Both the position numbers and the translations under genes were made by a program. Below the pieces are notes generated by a model. That model searched no databases and was not told where the DNA came from. It saw only the letters and a program-made list of their open reading frames with translations. This document shows positions 43,579 to 55,797 of a DNA stretch of 64,000 bases, in pieces. The stretch lies in NCBI GenBank assembly GCA_037179335.1, contig JAKZHN010000006.1, forward strand, positions 868,001 to 932,000, given 5' to 3'. Positions within the stretch are counted from its first letter, which is position 1, and each line of letters begins with the position of its first letter. The stretch comes from Cyclaneusma minus. Lineage: Eukaryota > Ascomycota > Leotiomycetes > Marthamycetales > Marthamycetaceae.

Positions 43579-45210
43579 ACTTCATGCTAAACAAGCAGGG
43601 ACTCCGACTACCGACGCTCTGTATGCGGTCTCGAGAAGCCCTTCTATGCAGGTTCTAGTCTAGGGACAAAGGCGTCATCGGTTGAAGAAAAGAGAATTTG
43701 CATTGAACCGAAAGCAGATTGGGATCGGGTCTTCATGACGGTCATGGTCGTTCGGTTGGGCCCTAGCAGTTGTACTTCCTACGTCATGCTTTCTTTTGTC
43801 GAATCCGCCCTGTCGTGAGCAATAGAAAGCAATGAAATATAGTGTTCCGTCTTGGTTGTGCCTCTCCGTCTCCATGTCGTCGAGTGTTTTGCTGATATTA
43901 GAGTGGTTTTCGCTGAGTGCGGCAGGTTTTCGATGAAAGCTCAGCCAACATATTGCCAAACGATATGTTGTCGATGAAAGTGGCTTGGTAAAAAGGGCGA
44001 TGACGCGGCCAAGGACGTCGGCAGGGCTGAACCAAAAACTCCGTCGTCAATACGAGACATGTGGTCTGGAACATTGAAGGGCTCACCCCGTCAGCGACTC
44101 AGCATCACGACTCGCAATTGTGAGTTGATGATGATCCCGTTTTGCGGTTTCCTGAGAGATACTGAGCGGTTCCATGATGTTGAGTTTACATTGCTGCCAA
44201 GCCACTATCCGGTACCTGTACCGTGGACGACATCAGCATCCTATCTTGATTCTTGAAACAGGCATATACATACATGACGTGCCAGCCCAGCCTTCAGCAT
44301 TTGTCGATCGCATGCATTCAACATTCGTGCAAGGCGGGCGTGCCTCACTTGATATGTTTTGAGAGTCCTCTGCAGCTCCAAAGGGGCTCGGTAAAGCCTT
44401 GGACCTGTGCTCTCACAATTCAAGTTCGGGCGCCGTCGCAAATTGTGGATTGAAAAAGTGGGTTTAGTCGGTGGAGCCGCGAATCCCTTGCCAAAATTGT
44501 CCTCAAATGAATTTGCCGCTTGGCCGTTGCGCCGCTGCGACTGGACGACGGGGACGCGTTGCTGCACTGCTCGCCCCTGGAGGTCGAAACTCATTCTTTT
44601 CTCTCTCGCTGCACATGTGTTGTCTCGTGTTGCTGTCTCTCTCCACGCAACGTCTACGTCTGACTCTGGGGACTCCATTCTCTGCTTCCTGTTTCCCTTG
44701 TCCTCTTCCCTTTAGCTTGTGGAGGAGTCTGATCTGCCTGCCCCTCGTCTCATTGCTATCTGTCCCGAGAGTCTTGCGAAGCTGCCCTCAACTTCTCTCC
44801 TTTGACTACTGCAACTTTCGTCTCAGCCCTGCTTGAGCTCAGTCCTCCCGGATGCCACTCTCTTGGACCCTCGCACACTCCATATCTTAGCTCGCCAAGT
44901 CGTGGAAGAACAAGCTTTTGCCAACTCGAACGAACGTCGACCTATCCACCAGGCCATTTTGCTCGTAAGGCTGAAGGAGCTGCGCTTCCAGTCTTCCATA
45001 TACGGACTTCAATCGACCCTCGAACCTCAAACCTCAAACGTCGATCTACAAGCACCCTTGACCCGGTCTCACAGGGGCGGAGCCGTGTCGTCTTGAATAC
45101 ACACTAATACTCTACAACACCGAGACCGCTCTCCCTCACGATTAGGGGAGCTAGATAGATGTTTGCGTTTGGCTCAGTCTGCTTATCCTTTTACACCCTT
45201 CTTTGGAATA
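43579..45210. other. 1.6-kb gap with a pyrimidine-rich leader for the DFG5-like gene
   Basis: The first part is the 3' flank of the membrane protein gene. From about 44580 to 45170 the plus strand is rich in C and T (CTCTC, CCTTG, TCTGTC runs), which suggests a long 5' leader of the downstream cell-wall gene. Short frames here overlap and have no motif. Confidence 0.45.
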
Positions 45211-46961
45211 ATGAGAGGCCCGTCTTTCTTGGCCTGTTTGGCCGCAGTTGGCCTCGTAGGCTTTCCATCTACATCCGCTATCGACCTCGATGTTAGCGAC
45301 ACCAGTGAGTCTTCGCATCCTCCTATCTTCGGGGCCGTGGGACAAAAGCTTACGTCTGGCCCCAGCATCGGTAAAGAGTGCAGCAGGCACAGTAGCAGTA
45401 TGTTTGGATTTACTTATTACCATATTTCGCAAATCTCCCGGACCTGTCGCTGATCTTTCTGTCTGCAGTATGGCATGATGAAATACTACACCGGTAACAA
45501 CACCGGTGATGTACCTGGAAATCTGCCGGATCCCTACTATTGGTGGGAAGCAGGAGCCATGTTTATGTGCATGGTCGATTATTGGTACTACACTGGCGAT
45601 ACGACATACAACGATGAAGTCAAGCAAGCATTAGTGTGGCAAGCAGGCGACGACGAGAATTTTATGCCAACTAATCAGACAAAAACCGAAGGAAACGACG
45701 ACCAAGGCTTCTGGGGGATGGCAGCTATGACAGCCGCAGAAGCGAATTTTACCAACCCCGGCGAGGACGAGCCGCAATGGCTCGCTTTAGCGCAAGGAGT
45801 CTTCAACAGCATGGCCGCAAGATGGGACAACTCCAGCTGCGGAGGTGGTCTGAAATGGCAAATCTTTACATTCAACACCGGTTATGATTACAAGAACAGT
45901 ATTGCAAACGGCTGTCTGTTCAATTTAGCTGCGAGATTGGCGCATTATACTGGAAACGACACCTATGCACAATGGGCGGAGAGAACATGGGACTGGATAG
46001 AGTCGGTAGGGTTGATGAGCGACTCTTATGCTGTTTATGATGGAACTAGCGATCTGGACAATTGTACGGAGCTGGACCATGTGCAGTGGACGTACAACAA
46101 CGGCATTTACATGTTTGGCGCTGCCATGATGTACGACTACGTGGGTAACCCCTTTTTGATATTGCCCCGGCTCAGAGTCCCCAGGCACGGAACACACGAT
46201 TCCTCTGAGAGTATTACTGCTGCGTGTATTCACGGTGCTGACTTCACCCACAGCAAAACCAAAATAGTAAATGGTTAACGCGTGTCGAGGGCCTGGTCAA
46301 CGCAAGCAGCGTCTTCTTCAAAAACAACATCATGTACGAGAGCGCATGCGAGCCATCCGGAAACTGCGATAACGACGAAGTCTCCTTCAAAGCCTACTAT
46401 TCGCGCTGGCTAGCCGGAACTGCGAAGCTTGTCAACGGGACGGTTGCGGACCAAATCATGACCTGGCTGACAGCTTCCGCTACGGCCGCTGCGGGGCAGT
46501 GCGAGTGAGTTCCCTTCCCATGCATTCTTTTAAGTTCCCATTTCCAGTACCATCACGCCCGGACTTGTCTCCGACTTGCAAGACTTATGACGAGGAGATT
46601 TACTTTCGGAGAAATACTGACGCAATATAACAGTGGCGGAACCGACGGCGTAACCTGCGGCACAGTCTGGACAGACGGCGCGACCTGGGACGGCTCCTAC
46701 GGCGTAGGGCAGCAAATGAGCGCCATGGAAGCCATCCAAAGCGTGCTAATCTACGACGCCCCCGACCTCGTAACCAACAAAACAGGAGGCACGTCCAAGG
46801 GCGATAGCAGCGCAGGCACTGGATCCTCGAGTACGGATAGTAGTGGCGAGACGGAGGCGGACAAGGTGACTACGACGGCGGATAAAGCCGGTGCGGGGAT
46901 TGTGACGACGTTGATGATTATTTGCGTTATTGGAGGGGTGGTTTGGATGATCATGGAGTAG
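45211..46961 (+). CDS. DFG5: GPI-anchored GH76 mannosidase/transglycosidase, DFG5/DCW1 family
   Basis: Cell-surface enzyme thought to cut the glycan of GPI anchors and attach mannoproteins to cell-wall glucan. Predicted 458 aa from exons 45211-45304, 45366-45397 (32 nt), 45469-46140, 46254-46504 and 46634-46961; introns are 61, 71, 113 and 129 nt. There is a signal peptide (MRGPSFLACLAAVGLVGFPS, cut near ATSA-I). Hallmarks: GMMKYYTGNNTGDVPGNLPD, PYYWWEAGAMF, the catalytic Asp pair in GNDDQGFWGMAA, CGGGLKWQIFTFNTGYDYKN, HVQWTYNNGIY and GGTDGVTCGTVWTDGATWDG. Many NxT/S sites. The last 60 residues are Ser/Gly/Thr-rich and end in a hydrophobic tail (IVTTLMIICVIGGVVWMIME), as a GPI-attachment signal. 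DFG5 and DCW1 cannot be told apart by eye. Confidence 0.94.
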
Positions 46962-47735
46962 AGGGGTGAAGCGGGGAGTGGAGGAAGAGATTTGAAGACA
47001 TAGTGGGTTGGCGTGGCTAGAGTTTTTTTCGATATTTTTAGGGTTGCGATTTTGGTAACTTGGGCATCGGGTGGTGTCTATGGAGGTCCTTTCTTGGTTG
47101 TACATATTGGCGTAATATGGCTCCATCCCAGGGGTCTAGGATAAGATCCAGAAATACAAAAAAAAAATTAAAAAAAAATTAGACAGCTTTGCATGCGGGT
47201 AGGGATCTGAAAGGATGTTCTCCGTTTGTAGAAATCCTCGACTCCTGAGCTGGGTGCTATTCGAGTGGCGAAGGGCTGATAATACTGGTACAGGATCCCG
47301 GACTCGGCGGTTAGATATATAGAAAATTGGGCTAGGAGTAAATCCAAATAACTTGCAATAATCAAGGATGTATCAGCCACTCTTTCCTACCCCTTTTTAG
47401 GAAAATGATTGCCCTCCGCCCGCGGCCCCCTGGGGCCCTATCGTTGGAAGAGCGGGTAGGAAAGACCGGTCGAAAGAGCCGTCTCGGTTCTTCGTCGAAT
47501 CATAGCCACTAGCCAGTTAGTTTGTTTCCAGCAACTGGCTTACTCATAACCATACAATGCTTCAGACTTAGCTCGTACCAGCAATCTGAAACGCGCGGTC
47601 CTATATGCACGTATATTAGTCCCGTTATAAGAACTTTGAGTTTGTCTAGGATCGATAGCATTGAACCTCTATGGACAATGCGCCCTAAATCGTAGGATTC
47701 GTATTCTCATGACAATCTGAGCCAAGTCGATCCCG
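46962..47735. other. Gap between convergent DFG5-like and epimerase genes
   Basis: 774 bp of 3' flanks. An A-rich run (two blocks of A8-A9 near 47157-47178) is low complexity. No gene seen. Confidence 0.5.
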
Positions 47736-48850
47736 CTAGTTGTCGCTCCAGCCCCTATACACGGTCCTTGCACCATAAACGCTACCCTTCTTCAGCAACA
47801 CCTGGCTCCTCCATGCGTCCACATTCGGCGCATTAACGTATCGACTGGGTTCAACGCAAAAGGCACTTCTGGCACCCCTAGCCTTCTGACCTTGCACGTC
47901 CGGAACGTCGATATACTTTCCAGTATAGAACTGGAATGCGGGTTCAGTGCTCAGCACTTCTAAATGGTTGCCGTTGGACGGATGGTAGGCCGTGACAAGT
48001 TTCTGCAACGGCTCTTTGCGTGTATCGAGAGGAATATTGGCGGTCGGGGAGACGACGGTGAAGCAGGTGTCGATGTCTGGCTCGGTGGGGCCGAGAGTGA
48101 AGACTTCGTGGGGTGTGGAGGGCACAACGGCGTGGGGGACTGGGTCGCCGGTTGGGATGTCGCTGGAATCGACGGGGAGAACGAGGTTGGTGATTAGGGA
48201 GACCTGGGTCCCTTCGATTGTGGGACCTGCCGTGAGATTGAAGTATCTTGAATTGAAGTTGCGTCAGTACCCACATCCCTGAAGCTGGTATAGCATAATG
48301 CCTATTAGACTCACGAATGGTTCGTCATGTTGACCGCCGTCTCATCCGCTCCGTCCAAAAGCTCAACTTGGTACTCCATAGCAAGTACGTTGACGTCCTT
48401 CCCATTCTCACTCTTTTGAGTACCAGCCGTGTATGTGACGGTAGCCTCCACAGTTCCCGGATATCCTTCGTCCCCGTCCTCGCTCCTGAGCTTGAAAACG
48501 ACACTTTCTCCGCCTTCAAGTTCAGCCTCCAAGCCGTCAATCTTTTTCACACCCACAGGTATTGGGCCCTCCCATACTCTCTTTCCCCAGCCCTTCACAC
48601 CGCCATGCAGACTGTTGGGACCATTGTTCTGTGCCAAAGTGTAGGATTTGCCGTTCAATGAATTGATTTTGGCGCCCGAGATACGATTGGCAACACGACC
48701 GATGGTTTCGCCAAAGAATGGGGCGTTGTAGTCAACGTAGTCTTGTTGAGTTGGGAAGGACTGGACGATGTTTGTGTTGCCGAGTCGGAAAGTCTTAATG
48801 ATAGCTCCGAGGGGTAGGAACTCGAAGGGAGCTGGAGCATCGGCGGCCAT
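47736..48850 (-). CDS. Aldose 1-epimerase (galactose mutarotase)
   Basis: Cytosolic enzyme that interconverts alpha and beta anomers of galactose and glucose, feeding the Leloir pathway. Predicted 348 aa from exons 48850-48315 and 48246-47736 (68-nt intron). The frame covers one mutarotase domain: FFGETIGRVANRISGAKINS, NNGPNSLHGGVKGWGKRVWE with His82, MTNHSYFNLTAGPT with His178 (motif split by the intron), TEPDIDTCF, and AFCVEPSRYVNAPN with the catalytic base Glu311. The usual residues for catalysis (two His and a Glu) are all present, so it should be active. It lacks an epimerase/dehydratase domain, so it is not the fused yeast GAL10 type. It is divergent from NOP9 (583 bp). Confidence 0.93.
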
Positions 48851-49433
48851 TTTTGTGGATTAAGGCAATTTTGAGTGAGAAGTAAGGAGTAGGATGGTAC
48901 TTAGTGGTCTTGAAGTGGTGAAGGATGTAGGAGAGCAGGGGAAGCAGTTCTTATCTTTCGGACTGGAAACACTCCAGTCTCACCAGGCTGAAAGCTCTTG
49001 CCTTGACAGCACAGGTGGATCTTCGCTATTTAGGCTGTTCCCATGAAGCATTGAACAGCCTGGGGGTTTTGAAATAATTGAGATCGCTTTCAGATATTTG
49101 AACCGCGTCTGATAAGCTGGAAGAATCCAGATCATTGGAAGCAGATCCAAACAACCTGTAGCAATCCAAATTATTGAAAATGCGGGAATGAACAGAATCA
49201 ATCTGTTACAAGCCTTCAGAGCAGTCCAAGGAATCATCCCCGCATCGTTCGATATGGGGGAGCAGTTTTGAGGGGTAGAAGGCGGTCTGGGGCGATAAGT
49301 AGCCTACCCGATTCGTCCTAGCCGCGGCAGAAATGCCTTTTTGCACAACCGCGACAACTCTGCACTTAACTGTGACAACGCTGCGCACCATCGACCAAGA
49401 CTCCAAAATCGAATTCCTGAACCATCGCTCAAA
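48851..49433. promoter_or_regulatory. Shared promoter, aldose 1-epimerase / NOP9
   Basis: 583 bp between two divergent starts. An open frame runs upstream of NOP9 from 49341, but the basic NOP9 N-terminus clearly starts at 49434. No factor site recognised. Confidence 0.45.
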
Positions 49434-51746
49434 ATGCCCAAGGAAAACAAGCACAAGAGAGGCCGCAGAGCCGACAAGTCGGAAAAGCGCAAGCGGGAAG
49501 ATGGAGACGAATCTGAGCAGCTGAGCAAGAGACACCGGTCCGCCGAACCTGCTGGAGACGGCGAAGATGCAGTGCAGCACACTGAACATGAAGCCGGCGC
49601 ACAAGCAACCGGCAGAACCGACCGACCCTTCTACGGCCTGCTTGAGGACGAAGAGCAAGAATACTTCCGCCATGCCGACGAGCTGCTCGAACTTAACAAT
49701 TTCCCCTCGGTGGAAGAGCGCAATATGTTTCTGGCGAACGTGTACAAGGAGGCCGAGGGCAAGGAGCTGAAGATTGCCAATTCCCAGAGCTGCTCGAGAC
49801 TCATGGAGCGGCTGATTCTACTTTCGAGCACAGCGCAGAAGAAGAAACTGTTTCAGAAGTTTGCTGGCGAATTCGCACACCTGGTCCAACATCGATTTGC
49901 GAGTCATTGCTGTGAGACGCTGTTTGTACAGTCTGCGCCGGTTGTGACGAGAGAACTTGCTGGCCAGGAGGCGGTTGCGGAAGAAGAGGACGATGAAGGC
50001 GCTGTCAAGGAGTCGATGGAGGATCTGTTTCTTGCAACTCTCGATGAACTCGAGGGCCAAATGACATTTCTGTTGACCGATCGATTTGCCTCCCATACAC
50101 TGCGGGTTCTTTTGATTGTTCTGTCTGGCAGACCGCTATCAAAGTCTTCTACTAAGTCCCTTCTCCAGAGTAAGCGGAAGGAAAAGATTGGCATTACAGG
50201 CTTGGAAAACACAGAGCTCAGTCTCGAGCAGCGAATGGTGCCCGAATCTTTCACATTTGCAGTCGAGAAAATCATCTCCGATACCATTGCAACCATGGAC
50301 ACGACCTCCGTCCGAGTTCTTGCAACCCATCCTACAGGCAATCCTTCCCTACAACTCCTCCTCGAGCTCGAATTGACTCGTCCATCCAAGTCCAAATCCG
50401 AAGCCCTGTCTTCCAAAGGCTCCCTGCTGCGTCGTCTTCTCCCCGATGAGATTGCCGAAGAGAACAGCGAAAGCTCAAGTTTCGTTAATGGCCTCATTTA
50501 CGATCCTATCGGCTCACGCCTACTCGAAACGATTGTGGCCTTTGCACCCGGCAAATTGTTCAAGCAGGTCTTCAAAACGACCTTCAAGCCCAGGATTGGG
50601 GCTTTGGCAAGGAATGAGACCGCCAGCTACGTAGTCATCAAAGTTCTGGAGAGGCTCAGCAAAGAAGACCTCGAGGAAGCTGTGACCTCGATAATACCTC
50701 AGGTCGCGGACTTGCTATCAAAGGGCAGGACTACCGTGATTAAGACCCTTCTGGAGCGATGTCATGCACGAGATGCCTCCTCATCAATCGAGTCTCTCAT
50801 TTCAGCAATTTCCGCGGCATATGGTTCACAATCGTCGGGTCTGCTTGTCGACATGCTCAAGCTCGATCTCGACAGCATCCCCGACATATCCGAAGGACAA
50901 GGCACGTCCGAAGCCGAGGCAAAAGACCAGCCACAGCAAAAGCCAAAGCCATCACCAGAGCAAGTACATGCGTCTCTCCTCGCCCAGACGTTGCTCAAGA
51001 TCCCCGGCCCGTCTTCAGCACTGATCCAATCTTCTCTCCTCGCTCTCACCCAGTCTTCTCTCTCCGATTTCACGCCAAAAGCGCTTTACTACCTCGCAAC
51101 CACCACAACCTTCTCGCACATACTTCAGGCCGCTTATGTCTCCGCACCTGTCTCCGACATTCCCGTCTTCCACAAAAAGCTTACCGCCCCCCTTCTTCCC
51201 CACATTCCTTCTCTCGCCCTCTCACAAGCAGGCTCGCACGTCCTCGACGCCATTTTCGCGTGCCCCTGGCTCCAAACACACATCAAAGAATCCGTAGCCC
51301 AGAAACTGGTCGAGAACGAGAAGTCCCTTCGCGAGGACTTCATCGGCCGCGTCGTATGGCGCGTCTGGGGTTGTGAAGACTACAGACGACGACGGGGTGA
51401 ATGGATCAAGGGCCTGCGCGAAGCCGAAGCTGCAGCGACCACGAAGATCGAGAATTCGCGTCCTGCTACGACGTATGAGAAGACGAAGTTGGAGAAGAAA
51501 GGAGCTAAGGCAGAAGAGCCTAGCACTGCTGGTGTTGCCAACGGCATGAAGAAGTTGGGATTGGACAAAGGTGGTAATGGCAAGACTGGCGCTGCGGGAG
51601 GAAAGACAGCTATCCAGCTTGCAAGAGAAAGACATGCTGCAAAGAAGAAGGAAGATGCGAAGAAGGATACCAAGAAAGCGAAGAAGGCCGCTAAGGGCTT
51701 GAGAACTGGTGGAAATTCGGAGCCGGTGGGTGTCCGTGGGGATTGA
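49434..51746 (+). CDS. NOP9: Nucleolar pumilio-repeat protein NOP9
   Basis: RNA-binding factor of the 90S/40S pre-ribosome that guards 20S pre-rRNA against early cleavage. Single exon, 770 aa. The start MPKENKHKRGRRADKSEKRK is basic and typical; the 31-codon in-frame extension is rejected. An acidic linker precedes RPFYGLLEDEEQEYFRHADE, a strong NOP9 marker. Pumilio-like repeats follow along about residues 90-640, e.g. IANSQSCSRLMERLILLSS, QHRFASHCCETLFVQ, LTDRFASHTLRVLLIVLSG, YDPIGSRLLETIVAFAP and NETASYVVIKVLERLS. The C-terminal about 110 residues are rich in Lys, Ala and Glu and look nucleolar. No intron is needed. Confidence 0.95.
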   Translation: MPKENKHKRGRRADKSEKRKREDGDESEQLSKRHRSAEPAGDGEDAVQHTEHEAGAQATGRTDRPFYGLLEDEEQEYFRHADELLELNNFPSVEERNMFLANVYKEAEGKELKIANSQSCSRLMERLILLSSTAQKKKLFQKFAGEFAHLVQHRFASHCCETLFVQSAPVVTRELAGQEAVAEEEDDEGAVKESMEDLFLATLDELEGQMTFLLTDRFASHTLRVLLIVLSGRPLSKSSTKSLLQSKRKEKIGITGLENTELSLEQRMVPESFTFAVEKIISDTIATMDTTSVRVLATHPTGNPSLQLLLELELTRPSKSKSEALSSKGSLLRRLLPDEIAEENSESSSFVNGLIYDPIGSRLLETIVAFAPGKLFKQVFKTTFKPRIGALARNETASYVVIKVLERLSKEDLEEAVTSIIPQVADLLSKGRTTVIKTLLERCHARDASSSIESLISAISAAYGSQSSGLLVDMLKLDLDSIPDISEGQGTSEAEAKDQPQQKPKPSPEQVHASLLAQTLLKIPGPSSALIQSSLLALTQSSLSDFTPKALYYLATTTTFSHILQAAYVSAPVSDIPVFHKKLTAPLLPHIPSLALSQAGSHVLDAIFACPWLQTHIKESVAQKLVENEKSLREDFIGRVVWRVWGCEDYRRRRGEWIKGLREAEAAATTKIENSRPATTYEKTKLEKKGAKAEEPSTAGVANGMKKLGLDKGGNGKTGAAGGKTAIQLARERHAAKKKEDAKKDTKKAKKAAKGLRTGGNSEPVGVRGD

Positions 51747-52888
51747 TTGAGGGCGTTTGGGTAGATTTAGCAGTGATTGGCTACGATGACCATTCGCATC
51801 AGGCGCATAAGGCGAGAATAGACGTCTGAGAAATTGTACTTTGACCAGTCTTTCCAGATGTACATGATGTGATTACCGCGTGCTCCGTGACTCCGTGAAA
51901 CTTGTGTGAGGTGTAGTCGCACTGCCACGACCATGAGGTCCAGTCTTGCAGACAACCCCTCATACTTCCAGACCAGTACTGTGGAGGTAGGATCAAGGCT
52001 CTTAGGCTGCTGTCGTCGGTGCATGGCGAATAAACGATTCAGGCCATTCCTAAATACCAACAATGACTTCGTGCTTGTTGAATGTGCTCCTGATGACTTG
52101 AACCAGCGTCGATTCCAAGAATGAAGAATCTCAGGACGGCCCTCATGTCTTAGAAGCAAATCGCTCGAGTTTTCCGAGCGGAGGCCTGATTGCTTCAGAG
52201 AGCGTGTGTCAGAAGGGGCTTCGGGCACGTGGACGGTCTGTCCAGCGTGCTCAGTGGTTTGCTATTGCAGTTGCAGCGTCAAGTGGCCAAGTCCACAAGA
52301 CCAGCTCGAAGCTCCAGTCTGTCTGCTCGAAGCTGGGGGCAGAGGCATCGCCAGTTAGGAGGTTTCCAGCCTCACAAACATGCAAAGTTGTTGTATCGTT
52401 GCTGCAGTTCAGCAGCCAGAAGTATTCAAAGCAGGAGTATTAAGTATCACAAAGGTCACGTGAAGTCGCAAGAAGGCAGCAAGGTTTTTTTAATGTTTTT
52501 TTGGTCTCTAGCTAGATAGAGTATTCTAACAGAAGGCTGTAGAAGCCACCCCGGAGGGTCCCACCTGGCTAGCTGTCCTAGTCCACAGTCCAGGTGAGAA
52601 AAACAACCATGCAGAAGACCATGCGTTGTGAATGTGTGCGCAAACTATCTGAGAACTGTTCCACCAGTCGAGTTATCCCCGAAAGCCCTTGCCAATTCCT
52701 ATCCACCACCGAATTGCAAACCGCTCCGAAAACCACCCATGGAACCATATCAGAAAGTATCGCAGAAAATCAAGATGTGTGTGAGCTCCGAAGAACCCAT
52801 TCCGTGAGAGTTGTGCCAGTTACCAGATTACCGAAGAGAGATCATGCCGAGAAGGCGAGACCGATGAAGATGTACCAAGTGTGCTACC
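51747..52888. other. Gap between convergent NOP9 and Argonaute genes
   Basis: 1.1 kb of 3' flanks. It includes T-rich runs near 52485-52503 and CTAG-containing words. No gene or repeat recognised. Confidence 0.5.
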
Positions 52889-55797
52889 TTAGATGTACCA
52901 CATGCTGCTGCGGATCTTGCGGCGGATCTCCTCGGAGCACGGGTTGACGGGGTCACCAGAGCCGAGGGCAACCAGGGCAGGAGCTTCAGTGTGGCGAAGC
53001 TCAGTGGTAGCGATCTGCGATGGCATCGAGGGGTCGACGAGAGGTGGTCCGGCCATGGCTTCACGGACAATGCGGTCTTGGTTCATCTCCATGAACTTCT
53101 GTCCACCACGAGGACCGAGGGAGGCTGGTGTGTTCTCGTGGGCGCGGGCACGGTTGGAGGCCAAGTGTGCGTAGTAGATGGCGGGGTGAAGGGAGACAGG
53201 CGTGGTGGAGCGCATGTACTGGTAGCAGTGCGCGTAGATCATGCCGTGGAGGATGTTGGTAGGAACCTTCATTTCGTCCAACAAGACTTGGTAATGAACG
53301 GGGCGCGCAGTACCCTGGATGGCCGAGTGGGATGACAGGTAGAAGTCGTTCTCGAAGGGGTGAGTGACGTCGTGCTCGACCAAGGTACCAGGAAGAGGGT
53401 TGGCGTTGCGGTCACCAGCGGTGTGATCGCCGTCCTTGGGGAAGAAGCGGATGTGGTGGCGCTTGCTGCAGACAATCACAGTGAACTTCATATTGACGTT
53501 GCCAAACTCCTCCTCGATGGCCTTCTTGATGTCAGCAACTTCTTGCTGCAGTACGTGGTTGTACTGTCCCTCGGAAACACCATCGCGCATGTAGTAGATG
53601 TGCGAAGGTCCACCCTTGTTGCCCATGAGAGTGGCAATCCATTCCTTGAGAAGAGGAATGACCATGGTGCGAATGTTGTTGGACGTGATCATCTCAACAC
53701 GGTATCCGTTGGTCTGCACAGCAGCGGCGTAGCGGCTGGCGTACATGTCCATGGACATGGTGACGGCCGCCATGGATGGCTGTGGGCTGCCCGGAGAAGC
53801 GTGGGAGACATCGGCACCAATGATGAGGGTAGGAACCTTGAAGTAGTCGGTGCCCATGGGGCTCTTGGCAACAACACGCGAGGTAGTGCCACCAAGCTTG
53901 GCGTTCAACTTCATGCAGACGTTGGAACAGTACTGGGGCTGAGCCTTGACGATGTGGGCGCAGTGCATCATCTGCGAAACAAAGCCAAAGCGGCACTCGT
54001 TGGCCTTCTTGCAACGCTCGTAGAAGAAGGAGTTCTTCTCCTTGAGGATGTAGAGAAGGATCTGCACAGGTGCACCGGTGGCCTTCTCAACCTTGTCCTT
54101 GACCATCGGAGTGATGTTGGGGAACGGGACAGATTTGGGTGGGATGAAGATCTGGGGAGTCTTGTTGGTGACGTTGCCACCGTGGCCGATGTACTGCTTG
54201 ATGAAGATCTGCATGAAGTTGAGAACTTGCGCTTGCGTCACACATTCATCCATGACAACGACGGCCCAGCTCTTGAGCGGCTCAGGGTTGGACTTCAAGA
54301 ACTTCTTGCCACGCAGATCCCAGCGGCCAGAGGTACCAGGGTTCAACTTGCCACCAGCACCCGCACCAGCGAACTGGATCTCGGGGTTCGGCAACAAGCG
54401 TGCCTTGCTGACGGTCATGTTGGGGTCGATGCGAACACCGTACTTGTGCATGTACGGATCTTCACCCCACTTCAAGGACTGGACTCCAGTAGTGATGGCG
54501 CCGAGACGCTCCTTGGGGCGGGTGACGGCGAACTTGATCATCTTGGCGGTCTGATCAGGGCTCAGCTTGAAGGAGTAGCGCTGCATGGACTTGATGCTGG
54601 CAAGTTCCATGGGGAAGTAACCATCCTTGGCGGTGTCAAGGAGAGGCAGGTGGGGGCACGCCAACTTGATGTTGTAGGTCTCCTTGAAGTATTCCTCGAC
54701 AGTCATCTTGCGACCATCCTTCTCGAACGTGACCGTGCGGGCGGTAGCACCAGTCTCGCCGTAGGTGTAGGGGACACCAGCGCGGAAGCCAGCGAAACCA
54801 GTCATGGTGAAGACTCGGGTCTCGTTCTCCTTGCCGCGGTGGCGGACAATGAACTTGACCTTGGCGAACTTGCGGAGTTCACGCATGCACTCAGACTGCT
54901 CCCAGCGACCGTTCTCGTTCTTGCGGGGCTTGAGAACTTGGGCCAGCTGGAGGTAGTCCTTGCACTTGAAGTGACCAAGCATGTTGCGGGCAGCTTGGTG
55001 GAAGAGTTGCGGGATCCAGAAGCAAGTGTTCGCAACGTCGACGTTGACCGCCAGACCGGTGCCACCTGGGAAAGAACTGGTGGGCTGTGGGCAATGTTGT
55101 TAGTCAAATGAGTCAGATGGAGGGGAGAATGCAGAGGACATACCGAACACAAGCGCATGGAAGCGTACACGCCCTTCTGGGCCTCGACGAGTGTGTCGAG
55201 GGAGTGGCGGACAGTGGTGGCAAGGTCGGTGTAGAACGAGCGCTTGATGCCGATCATCTGTTCCGAAGGGAACTGGCGAAGAACATGGTCCAAGAGGTTG
55301 ATGGACTCCAGGACGGTGTTGTCCCAAGCCATCTTGCCATCGAGGTAGCCCTTGAGAGCAGCCATGGTGATGACCTTGGTGCGCTTGATGACAACGCGGC
55401 ACTTGTCTTCCTTGCCAGGCTTGGGAGTACGGCCACGGAGTTCATCAATGTCGACCAACATCTTGTTCTCGGCGACGCCACCATCCTTCATGCACCAAGC
55501 GATGCGGTTGCCATCAAAGAGCCAGTGGGAGTCAAGGCCTCGAAGGTTCTTCTGGACGGTAGGCGAGTTCCAGACGAGGCGGATCTTGCCAGGCTTCTCA
55601 GAACCAGAGCCGACCATGACATCGTACTGGTAAATCTGGCCTTGGGGCCAGTCCAGCACCTTGTACTGGTTGATGCGAACCAGGATCTGCTTGCCAAGGG
55701 TGTTGAGATCCTTGGGGCGCAGGGCGAGATCGGTGGGAAAGATGGACTTGTATTCGTTAGTGATGGGGTCATAGTTGCGGAAGTTGAATGGGTCCAT
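52889..55797 (-). CDS. Argonaute, slicer-competent, of the fungal RNA-silencing type
   Basis: Core of RNA silencing: binds small RNAs and cuts matching transcripts (as QDE-2 in Neurospora). Predicted 949 aa from exons 55797-55144 and 55084-52889 (59-nt intron with ACTAAC branch site). Order: N domain and linker (1-240), PAZ (about 250-395), linker and MID (about 400-560), PIWI (about 560-905). The catalytic tetrad is complete: Asp643 in IIGADVSH, Glu682 in YRVEMI, Asp719 in YYMRDGVSEGQ, His858 in IYYAHLASNRARAH. The C-terminus ends MWYI; Argonautes end in an aromatic/hydrophobic residue pair held in PIWI. The start MDPFNFRNYDP at 55797 follows a TATA-like box (ATAAAAAGA read on the minus strand, near 55987) and a pyrimidine-rich leader. 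The N-terminus lacks the Gly/Arg-rich part common in other fungi. Codon use is strongly biased. Confidence 0.95.

Noticed and set aside
53360..55111. 583-codon plus-strand open frame antisense to Argonaute
   Set aside because: It mirrors the biased codons of Argonaute (Val/Leu/Asp/Gly-rich, no domain) and spans the whole conserved reading frame of the real gene.
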